Under the pieces are notes generated by a model that worked only from the letters and a program-made list of their open reading frames with translations, was not told the DNA's origin and searched no databases. A stretch of DNA of 64,000 nucleotides from VGMA01 sp964655475. Its GTDB lineage: Bacteria; Chlamydiota; Chlamydiia; Chlamydiales; VGMA01. Every line of letters begins with the position of its first letter. Position 1 is the first letter of the stretch. This document shows, piece by piece, positions 1 to 7,040 of this stretch. The DNA lies in the NCBI GenBank assembly GCA_964655475.1, contig CAZZMO010000004.1:72819-136818 (forward strand), given 5' to 3'. The position numbers and the translations under genes were made by a program.

Positions 1-514
1 TGAGGGATTCCCCTCGAAAGTCGAAAGAGATCTCTCCCATGTAGGCGTAGTAAATAGAGGTGAAGATGTCGTGGCCACTTGGTGAGAGGTCGTTAATGAG
101 CTTTTCTTCTACTTCAGGGAGCTTTTTCTTAGCAAAGTTTCTCATCTCCTCGAAATAGAATCGAAAGGCAGAGATTTTCGGTTGATCAAAGAGGTTATCG
201 AACTCCCCATCGCTCATCTTTCGAAGAGCGTTATCGAGGTCTACTTCGATGCTGCCGAGATCAGAGACAATGTCATTCAAGACATTTTCAAAAAATAGAG
301 CCTTAGTATCGCTCGTGTCCTGGGCTGTCAAGCAACCAATCAGTGAGCCAAGTTCGCCGAGCTCTGCATGAATCGATTGGAGGTTTAAATAAAAATCAGG
401 GGAAGAGGGATCGAATTGCAAACAGGCGACTTTCTCGCCGAGTTGCCCCAAAACTTCTTCTAAGTTCTCATATCCCAACAAATTGTTGAGTTGCCAAATT
501 TTGTCGTAGCTCAT
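1..514 (-). CDS. Oligoendopeptidase F-like M3 metallopeptidase, N-terminal part
   Basis: The minus strand is open from an ATG at 514 to the left edge, giving 171 residues of an incomplete protein. The N-terminal part is helical. It carries a stretch resembling the region ahead of the catalytic domain in PepF-type M3 peptidases: a segment reading like 'FFYFEE..R' followed by 'LPEVEEKLINDLSPSGHDIF' and 'YMGEISFDF'. The zinc motif HEXXH would lie outside the window, so activity cannot be judged. Family members are cytosolic zinc oligopeptidases that degrade short peptides. The gene is divergent from mutL, with only 35 bases between the start codons, so both promoters must overlap there or lie in that gap. 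Assignment rests on pattern memory of the family. Confidence 0.65.
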   Translation of the reverse strand, partial: MSYDKIWQLNNLLGYENLEEVLGQLGEKVACLQFDPSSPDFYLNLQSIHAELGELGSLIGCLTAQDTSDTKALFFENVLNDIVSDLGSIEVDLDNALRKMSDGEFDNLFDQPKISAFRFYFEEMRNFAKKKLPEVEEKLINDLSPSGHDIFTSIYYAYMGEISFDFRGESL

Positions 515-549
515 CGCCTTTAACTCCCAGTTCCATTACAATAAAAAAC

Positions 550-2199
550 ATGATAAATGGCAAGATTCAACCACTTTCTAATGAAACGATCAACCAAATC
601 GCCGCGGGCGAAGTGGTGGAAAACCCTGCAGCTGTTGTGAAAGAACTTCTTGAAAATGCAATTGATGCGGGCTCAACAAAAATTGTGATCGAAATTTTTC
701 ATGGGGGATTTTCTTCCATTCGCGTGAGTGATAATGGATCGGGAATGGGAAGAGAAGATGCGAAGATCTGTTTTGAGAGGCATACCACTTCGAAATTAAA
801 AGAGATCAACGATCTTTACTCTATCTCTTCCATGGGTTTTCGAGGGGAAGCCCTTGCCTCGATTGCCTCGATTGCTAAAGTAGAGCTTCACACCTCTCTC
901 GAAGGCTCTTTCGAAGGATCAAAGGTGACTCTCCACGGAGGAAGGCTCATTTCTGAAGGGGTTTCATCTCCGAGAAAAGGGACCACGATTTTGGTAGAAT
1001 CTCTCTTTTACAACACTCCTGCGAGAAAAAGTTTTCAAAAATCAGCTGCTGCCTCTACCTCAGAAATTCTCAAGGTCGTGACAAAAGCATCTCTTGCTTA
1101 CCCCAATTCCCACATTACCCTTTTCTCTCATGGTGAGGTGCTCCTTGAAGGGGGGACGGGGACGTTCTCTGAAAAAGTGGAGCAGGTTCTCGGGTTTAAA
1201 GGGGTCCGTCTCGACTTTACCGAGGGGCCGTTCCATCTTTGGGGAGCCCTCGGACACCCTGAAGAGACGAGGATGAACCGTTCAGGTCAGTACCTCTTCG
1301 TCAATAGACGCCCTGTTTATTCATACATTGTTGCGTCTGCTGTATTAGAAGGGTATGGGACCCGTCTCGAGGCCAAGCGGTTTCCTCTCTTTGCTCTCCA
1401 TCTAGAATTGCCAGGTGCCTTAGTCGATGTGAACGTCCATCCTCAAAAAACAGAGGTTCGGTTTAAAGATGATAAACTGATCGCATCGTTTGTAAGAAAA
1501 GGGATCGCTCTTGCTTGGCAACAAAAAGAGGCTCCAGAATTCATTCTCCCGAAGGCAGAGGGATTCTCTTTTGATACGATCGGCGTTCAAAAACCCTCTC
1601 CTCTCTCTTTTCGAGAAACTCCAAAGCCCATTGAACCACTGCCAGAACCTCGAAGGGAAGAATCCCCTCTTTCTCTGATTCATCTTTTAGAAAAGTATGC
1701 CCTTTTTGAAAAAGAGGAGCGTATTTGGCTCATCGACCTCGTAGCAGCTAAGTCCCGCCTTGTATTTGATCAAGTCCTATCTTCTTTGGAAAAAGGGAGC
1801 GCTTCTCTCCAGCAGTTTATGTTTCCTGATGTCCTTGAATTTTCTCTGACCGAATCGCAGCTCATCCAAGAAGAGATTCCCTTACTCGAAAAGGTGGGGA
1901 TATTACTCAGACCTTTTGGAAAGAATGCCTTCTTATTAGAAGGGCTTGCTCCTCTGATCGCAAAAGAGCATGTCAGAGATATCTTATTAGATCTTTCCAG
2001 AATTGATGCAGTAAAAGGGGATCAGATCGCAAAAATAGCGAGCCGCTACGCAAGGAAGGAGAAAGGGAATTTCTCTACATCAGAAGCAAAGAAATTGATC
2101 GAAACGTTTTACCGATCAAAAGCTCTATTTTACTGTCCTGAAGGGAAAAAAATTGTGGTCTCTTATGAAGAATCTCTATTGGAGAAGTGCTTTTCATGA
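550..2199 (+). CDS. mutL: DNA mismatch repair protein MutL
   Basis: MutL is the ATPase that links MutS mismatch recognition to strand removal. The N-terminal GHKL ATPase is complete: ELLENAIDAGS near residues 32-42, DNGSGM near 61-66, GFRGEALASI near 95-104, and the transducer motif with VNVHPQKTEVRF near 296-307. The protein has 549 residues, short for the family because the linker is short. The C-terminal dimerisation domain shows no DQHAxxE(x)4E endonuclease motif. The matching place reads 'IDLVAAKSRLVFDQ', so it looks like the non-nuclease type. The stop overlaps the start of pepP (ATGA), indicating translational coupling, and mutL-pepP is a neighbour pair known in chlamydiae. Confidence 0.95.
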   Translation: MINGKIQPLSNETINQIAAGEVVENPAAVVKELLENAIDAGSTKIVIEIFHGGFSSIRVSDNGSGMGREDAKICFERHTTSKLKEINDLYSISSMGFRGEALASIASIAKVELHTSLEGSFEGSKVTLHGGRLISEGVSSPRKGTTILVESLFYNTPARKSFQKSAAASTSEILKVVTKASLAYPNSHITLFSHGEVLLEGGTGTFSEKVEQVLGFKGVRLDFTEGPFHLWGALGHPEETRMNRSGQYLFVNRRPVYSYIVASAVLEGYGTRLEAKRFPLFALHLELPGALVDVNVHPQKTEVRFKDDKLIASFVRKGIALAWQQKEAPEFILPKAEGFSFDTIGVQKPSPLSFRETPKPIEPLPEPRREESPLSLIHLLEKYALFEKEERIWLIDLVAAKSRLVFDQVLSSLEKGSASLQQFMFPDVLEFSLTESQLIQEEIPLLEKVGILLRPFGKNAFLLEGLAPLIAKEHVRDILLDLSRIDAVKGDQIAKIASRYARKEKGNFSTSEAKKLIETFYRSKALFYCPEGKKIVVSYEESLLEKCFS

Positions 2200-3209
2200 T
2201 TCATAGATTAGAAAGAATTCAACGCCTTATGAAAGAGAAGGGGATCGACCTTTGTCATGTGACGGGGGACTCTCACCTTTTCTATCTTACAGGAAAGTCC
2301 CTCTCTTACGGAGATCTTTGGATCACGAGAGAAAAGGGGGTTTTATTCGTTGACGATCGCTATTTTGAAATGTTGTCACATCTTTCTCACCTAGAAGTAA
2401 GAAGACTCGGAGAGGAAAAAGCGTTTCTCGCTCCCTTTCGAAAATCTCTTGCTGCATTGAATGGGGGATCGCTCCCTTACCGCACTTTTCAAGAGAAAAA
2501 AGAGTTCTTTGAAAAAGAGCCTCTCGATTTCGACCCCGTACTCCTTGTTCGGCTGATCAAAGAAGAGGGGGAAATTGCCCTCATCAAAGAGGGTACGAAC
2601 CTGACTCGAGAAGGCATTGCTTTTGTCATATCCCGATTAAAAGAAGGGGTCGTTGAAGAAGAGATCGCCCGGGAATTTGAGTTTTTCGTGAGAGGAAGAG
2701 GAGCAAGTGGACTCTCGTTTTCTCCGATCATCGCTTTTGGTCCCTCAAGCGCCTTTCCCCACTATAGAGCAGGAGAGCGCACTCTTTTAAAACAAGATAG
2801 CGCGATCATCGATGTGGGTGTGAAGTGGAAAGGGTACGCTAGCGATTTGACGAGGATGGCAGTGATTGGGAAAGAGAGTGAAAAATATCATCAAGCTTAC
2901 CATGCAGTGATCCGCGTGCACGATGAGCTTGTCAAAGCGCTCAAAGTAGGGATGAGAGTCCAAGATTTCCATCTTCTGGCCCGCACCTATTTGACGAATG
3001 AAGGATATGGAGATCATATCAGGCATGGGATTGGTCACTTCATTGGGATCGATACTCATGAAGGGTATAGTTTTTCAAAAGCAAAAGAGGAGACATTTCA
3101 AGAAGGGATGGTCCTCACCATTGAGCCTGGTCTCTACTTCCCTGGAGAATTTGGAATCCGTTATGAAAACACCTTTGTCTTAAGAAAAGAGGGGCTTGAA
3201 GAGTTATGA
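2196..3209 (+). CDS. pepP: Xaa-Pro aminopeptidase (M24 family)
   Basis: This is a cytosolic metalloaminopeptidase that removes an N-terminal residue ahead of proline. It has a creatinase-type N-terminal domain (about residues 1-120) and a pita-bread catalytic domain. All five metal ligands are visible: Asp in 'IIDVG', Asp in 'SDLTRM', His in 'GIGHFIGIDTHEG', Glu in 'TIEPGLYF' and Glu in 'GIRYENTFVL'. I chose the ATG at 2196, which overlaps the mutL stop and has GGAGAAG 8 bases upstream, over the GTG at 2187. That gives 337 residues. The end overlaps ispF by 4 bases, so mutL, pepP and ispF are one coupled operon. Confidence 0.92.
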   Translation: MIHRLERIQRLMKEKGIDLCHVTGDSHLFYLTGKSLSYGDLWITREKGVLFVDDRYFEMLSHLSHLEVRRLGEEKAFLAPFRKSLAALNGGSLPYRTFQEKKEFFEKEPLDFDPVLLVRLIKEEGEIALIKEGTNLTREGIAFVISRLKEGVVEEEIAREFEFFVRGRGASGLSFSPIIAFGPSSAFPHYRAGERTLLKQDSAIIDVGVKWKGYASDLTRMAVIGKESEKYHQAYHAVIRVHDELVKALKVGMRVQDFHLLARTYLTNEGYGDHIRHGIGHFIGIDTHEGYSFSKAKEETFQEGMVLTIEPGLYFPGEFGIRYENTFVLRKEGLEEL

Positions 3210-3688
3210 TCCGAGTAGCTATTGGTCAAGATGCGCACAAATTTTTACCCGTTAAAGGGGAGAAGCGCTGCGTTATCGGAGGCATCATCTTTGACGATGT
3301 GCCAGGGCTCGATGCAGATAGTGATGGGGATATTGTCCTTCATGCCATCTGTAACGCGATCACATCGATCACACATGTCCCCATTTTGGGAACAGTGGCC
3401 ATCGAAATGTGCCGAGACGAAGGGATCACCGATAGCAGGGAATATGTCAAAGCTGCGCTAAAGACACTCAAAGGGTGGAAGATTGAATTTGTATCCCTCT
3501 CCATTGAAGGGAAAAGGCCTAAGTTTCAGAAAAGAGCTGACGAGATGAGAGAAAGTGTCGCAGAGATTCTCAAGATCAAGACCGATGCGGTCGGAGTAAC
3601 CTTCACCTCAGGGCAAGAGCTCACCCATTTTGGACAAGGCCTTGGCGTTCAATGTACAGCAGTGATAACCGCTACCCAATCTCTCTGA
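3206..3688 (+). CDS. ispF: 2-C-methyl-D-erythritol 2,4-cyclodiphosphate synthase-like protein (divergent IspF)
   Basis: IspF makes the cyclic diphosphate of the MEP isoprenoid pathway. The 160-residue length fits the family. Asp9 and His11 in 'GQDAHKF' and His46 in 'DIVLHAICNAI' match the three metal ligands, and a MRxxxA stretch near residue 113 is kept. Two normally conserved stretches differ. The 'LGAxxxGDIGxxFP' region reads 'ITSITHVPILGTVAIEMC', and the C-terminal 'TTTExLGFxGRxEG' reads 'TFTSGQELTHFGQGLG'. Either this is a derived chlamydial IspF or a paralogue with altered substrate. It is coupled to pepP by a 4-base overlap and overlaps the convergent downstream gene by 17 bases. Confidence 0.85.
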   Translation: MIRVAIGQDAHKFLPVKGEKRCVIGGIIFDDVPGLDADSDGDIVLHAICNAITSITHVPILGTVAIEMCRDEGITDSREYVKAALKTLKGWKIEFVSLSIEGKRPKFQKRADEMRESVAEILKIKTDAVGVTFTSGQELTHFGQGLGVQCTAVITATQSL

Positions 3689-4229
3689 TGAGATCGAGAT
3701 GAATCTCAGCCACCTCTGAGTAATAGTGAACGTTAGGGTGGTAGAGATTTTTCCCTTTCAAAAAGAGCTCTTTTGCCCCAGCTGCTTCTGTTGGGTGCTT
3801 ATTCATGTAATGTCTGAGATCGATTTCTGTAAAAAGGGAGTAGTGGTAGAGGAAAAATAGAAGATGAGTCAACCGCTCGGTGGCCATTTTCCCATTCTGT
3901 GAGAGGATCGCTTCTCCAAAACCAATCGATGTAATTCGAGTAGAGAGCGAGCTAAGACTATGAGCTTTAGCTTGATTAGAGATGAGGAGTAAGCCTCTAA
4001 TAATATAGTATTTATTGTTAAATGATTCAGATGGATCGAGACTTTCAATGATCCAGTGATAAATGGTTTCAGGAGATTCAGAGCGGATCTTTGAGAGCTC
4101 CTCGCTATATTCTCTAGAAATTTTACATTTCACAGCAAGAGGTGTGCCCTCCATTGCTTTTCTAGCAAGGTTTTGATAATAAAGGCTGAGTTCTGCCCCA
4201 ACCAAATCGAGATGTCGTTTAATATACAT
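3672..4229 (-). CDS. Uncharacterised protein, 185 residues
   Basis: I do not recognise this protein. It is mostly helical and soluble, with no signal peptide, and a run of hydrophobic and aromatic residues near 120-140 ('HLLFFLYHYSLF') too polar around it to be a clear membrane span. The C-terminal third is rich in His and Tyr. It starts inside the end of cysJ (11-base overlap) and ends inside ispF (17-base convergent overlap). That makes it the distal gene of a cysJ operon. Tight packing and the absence of another good frame support it as a real gene. Confidence 0.7.
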   Translation of the reverse strand: MYIKRHLDLVGAELSLYYQNLARKAMEGTPLAVKCKISREYSEELSKIRSESPETIYHWIIESLDPSESFNNKYYIIRGLLLISNQAKAHSLSSLSTRITSIGFGEAILSQNGKMATERLTHLLFFLYHYSLFTEIDLRHYMNKHPTEAAGAKELFLKGKNLYHPNVHYYSEVAEIHLDLIREIG

Positions 4230-5349
4230 CGAGATGGATCTGATGAGCTTTTCTCATCTTGGTGAGGTATTCTTCCGCAGCCACTCGGTCCATGTTCCCA
4301 TGCGTTTCAAAGATGGTGAGGAGCGCTTCTGTGACATCTTTTGCCATCTGCTTTGCGTCTCCGCAGATATAGATTTTCGCTCCCTCTTCAGAGATCCACT
4401 GCCAAAGTTCTGCCCCTTTAGCGAGCATCTTGTGCTGTACATAGATTTTCTCTTCTTGGTCGCGAGAGAAGGCTAAGTCGAGCTTAAGGATCCCTTGAAT
4501 GGCTACTTCAGTGAGGAATTCTTCGTAGTAGAAGTCCCCTTTTTTGTTTCTTTCACCAAAGAAGAGCCAATTTTTTCCAGGAGCTTTTGTGTGAGCGCGC
4601 TCTTGAATGAAGCCGATGAATGGAGCCACTCCTGTCCCAGGGCCAATCATGATGATCGGAGTGTTTGGGTCTTCAGGAAGAGTGAAGCGGGGGTTATGTT
4701 GTAAAAAGATCGGGACAATCGTTGTGTCTGATGAGATGAGGTGGGAGCTTGTAACCCCTTGTTTGGTCTGCCCTGCATGTTCATATTCAAATGTTGCCAC
4801 CATGAAATGAACCTCATCGCCCACCTTCTTTTGAGAAGAGGCGATGGAGTAGTAGCGGGGGAGGAGGGGCTGGAATGCATCGCACCACTCTTGTAAAGAG
4901 ACGTTTGATGTGTAGAAAGTTTCCAAAAAGGAGAGGGGGTCATGTTCATGAGTAAACGCTTTTAGAGATTCCTTCGTAGCGAGAGCAGGGTGATTGACCA
5001 ATTTCAAAAAGTTAGAGTTCAGGGAGTCGAGATTCGCATGCTTTGTTAAAAACGATTCGATTGTCATCGTTTCACCCGTTTTTTTATAGGTCACGGGTGT
5101 CTCGGGATGTGTTTCGAAGATTTCTAAAAAAGTTTGAACCCGTTCGAGGCTATTTTCAGGTAAGATCCCAAAACAAGAACCTACTTGGTATTCAATATCA
5201 GAGTCTTTTAAATCGAGAACAACATGCAATGTTTTTTTTGAAGAACCTGATTTATTTAAAATAAACCGTTCTTTAATATAAGCGTAGAATGGGGATTTAT
5301 GACTTAACCCCTTTTTTTCTTTTTCTGTAACTGTATGAGAAATAGGCAT
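4219..5349 (-). CDS. cysJ: Sulfite reductase flavoprotein-like NADPH oxidoreductase lacking the flavodoxin domain
   Basis: This is an FNR-type diflavin reductase half of 376 residues. The FAD site 'RYYSIASSQ' lies near residue 165. The NADPH sites are 'GPGTGVAPFIGFIQER' near 237, 'FFGERNKKGDFYY' near 265 and 'YICGDAKQMAKDV' near 327, with the usual aromatic C-terminus (Tyr376). The N-terminal FMN flavodoxin domain of full CysJ is absent, as I recall for chlamydial 'cysJ' genes. No cysI lies nearby, so sulfite reduction is doubtful and the electron acceptor is unknown. The ATG at 5349 shares bases with the start of a divergent small gene. No good ribosome site is seen for it, so the true start could differ. 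Confidence 0.85.
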   Translation of the reverse strand: MPISHTVTEKEKKGLSHKSPFYAYIKERFILNKSGSSKKTLHVVLDLKDSDIEYQVGSCFGILPENSLERVQTFLEIFETHPETPVTYKKTGETMTIESFLTKHANLDSLNSNFLKLVNHPALATKESLKAFTHEHDPLSFLETFYTSNVSLQEWCDAFQPLLPRYYSIASSQKKVGDEVHFMVATFEYEHAGQTKQGVTSSHLISSDTTIVPIFLQHNPRFTLPEDPNTPIIMIGPGTGVAPFIGFIQERAHTKAPGKNWLFFGERNKKGDFYYEEFLTEVAIQGILKLDLAFSRDQEEKIYVQHKMLAKGAELWQWISEEGAKIYICGDAKQMAKDVTEALLTIFETHGNMDRVAAEEYLTKMRKAHQIHLDVY

Positions 5350-5491
5350 GAAAAATTTAACTTTATTGGTTCTCTTAGCAATCTTTACTAGCTCATGCGG
5401 TTCTCAGTACGGCTATAACAATCGAAATTATATCATTTCAGACGTCGAGGAAGTCGAAAACCAAGATAGCCGGTCTGAGCCAGGCAACTAA
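5348..5491 (+). CDS. Small putative lipoprotein, 47 residues
   Basis: A short open frame begins MKNLTLLVLLAIFTSSCGS, a textbook lipoprotein signal with Cys17 as the modified residue, though the lipobox TSSC is loose. The mature part is about 30 residues, Tyr/Asn-rich then acidic. Its ATG overlaps the cysJ start codon on the other strand through the shared bases CATG. It lies beside gltX, where C. trachomatis carries the small lipoprotein gene omcA, but this protein is not cysteine-rich and no homology is claimed. The ribosome site is poor (AGG too close to the ATG). The signal peptide is the only support. Confidence 0.5.
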   Translation: MKNLTLLVLLAIFTSSCGSQYGYNNRNYIISDVEEVENQDSRSEPGN

Positions 5492-5502
5492 GTATAGCAC
5501 GC

Positions 5503-7011
5503 CTATTCATTCACGAACAAGTTCTTCATATCTTTCGTCTGCCACGCTTTTTCCAGCTTGTGATACTTCTTATTTGAAATACCCCCTAAAAATTCAATGG
5601 CTTTAAGAAGACGCGCTCTCGTTCGGGCTTTTCCAAGCAGCTCAAAAGAATGGAAGAGGGGAGGCCCTTGTGTTTTTCCCATGAACGTTCCGAAAAAGAG
5701 AGGAATCAATTGTTTTTTAAAGTGTAGGCCAAAGAGATTCGCGAGTTCATGAGCGGAAGCTTCAAACGATGCTCCTGACCAATCCGTTTTCTCATCGAGA
5801 CTCCAAATCAAACACTGTAGCAGAGAAGAAGAAATCTCAGGGTTCAGATCTTTCGGTGTCAAAAGTTCTTGGGTGAGAGGAAGTTCGTTGATAAAGAAGA
5901 AGCCGCAAAGGTCGATGAAGTCAGCAAACGTACGGATCCTTGTGTGGCAAAGTTCCATCACCTTTTCCATAAACTCATCGTTAAAGCCCCACTCTTTGAT
6001 GCGGCCCCATAAATCTTTCGGTGCAATTGCGTTGATGATGTATTGCTGATTGAGCCAGTCGAGCTTCTTGTTGTCAAAAATGGCGCCAGACCTGCCGATC
6101 CTTTTCGGATCAAACTCTTTGATAACCTCTTCGCGAGAATAGAACTCTTTCTCACCTGGCATACTGTAGCCCATCAATGTGAGGAAGTTACAGATCGCTT
6201 CAGGGAGATAACCGCTATCTTTGTAGTAGTCGATCGAGGTGTGGTTTCTTCTCTTCGAAAGTTTTTTCCCATCGAGACCAAGAAGAAGGGGCATGTGGAG
6301 AAATTCAGGTGGCTTCCATCCAAACGCTTCGTAGAGATAGAGATGCTTTGGCGTTGAAGAGATCCATTCATCTCCACGAATAACGTGGGAGATCTTCATA
6401 AGATGGTCATCTACCACATTTGCAAGGTGATAGGTAGGAAATCCATCAGATTTGAGGAGCACCTGATCATCGATGTCGGCCCAAGGAGTGACAATCTTTC
6501 CTTTGATCGCATCATCAAATTCTGAGTTTCCTGTGAGAGGGATCTTGAGACGAATGACGTAAGGCTTTCCAGCCGCTTCTAACGTTTCGATTTCACTTTG
6601 GGATAGATTGCGGTAGCGGCGGTCATATCCACCTGGTTTTCCTGTTGCTTTGCTGATCTCTCTCATCTCTTCGAGCTCTTCAGCTGTTGCAAAACATTTG
6701 TAAGCTTTCTCGTCAGCGAGGAGTTTTTCTGCATACTTTCGGTAGATATCGTAACGCTCTGATTGCCGATAGGGACCATATTCACCTCCAACATCAGGAC
6801 CTTCATCCCAATGAAGGCCGAGCCAGCGGAGCGCTTTGAAGATGTTCTGTTCATATTCAGGACGGCTTCTCGTGCGGTCAGTATCTTCGATCCGCAGGAT
6901 GAATTTACCTCCAAAATGTTTGGCGAAAATCAGGTTGAACAAAGCCATGTAGGCCGTTCCAATGTGGGGGTCTCCTGTAGGGGAGGGGGCAATGCGTACT
7001 CGTATATCCAT
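5503..7011 (-). CDS. gltX: Glutamyl-tRNA synthetase
   Basis: This class I synthetase charges tRNA-Glu, and in bacteria without GlnRS often tRNA-Gln as well. The HIGH-type motif is in 'PSPTGDPHIGTAY' (residues 9-21) and the KMSKS-type motif is 'KKLSKRRNH' near residue 255. The length of 502 residues is normal. The C-terminal helical anticodon-binding half is present. The start ATG at 7011 is preceded by AGGACAAG. It lies 29 bases downstream of the tail-specific protease gene on the same strand, so the two may be cotranscribed. Confidence 0.96.
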   Translation of the reverse strand: MDIRVRIAPSPTGDPHIGTAYMALFNLIFAKHFGGKFILRIEDTDRTRSRPEYEQNIFKALRWLGLHWDEGPDVGGEYGPYRQSERYDIYRKYAEKLLADEKAYKCFATAEELEEMREISKATGKPGGYDRRYRNLSQSEIETLEAAGKPYVIRLKIPLTGNSEFDDAIKGKIVTPWADIDDQVLLKSDGFPTYHLANVVDDHLMKISHVIRGDEWISSTPKHLYLYEAFGWKPPEFLHMPLLLGLDGKKLSKRRNHTSIDYYKDSGYLPEAICNFLTLMGYSMPGEKEFYSREEVIKEFDPKRIGRSGAIFDNKKLDWLNQQYIINAIAPKDLWGRIKEWGFNDEFMEKVMELCHTRIRTFADFIDLCGFFFINELPLTQELLTPKDLNPEISSSLLQCLIWSLDEKTDWSGASFEASAHELANLFGLHFKKQLIPLFFGTFMGKTQGPPLFHSFELLGKARTRARLLKAIEFLGGISNKKYHKLEKAWQTKDMKNLFVNE

Positions 7012-7040
7012 CTTGTCCTGCTATTAAAAAGAGAGTAAGT

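Noticed and set aside
5348..5491. Small lipoprotein as a remnant of omcA
   Set aside because: It lacks the many cysteines of OmcA, so homology is not claimed despite the position by gltX.
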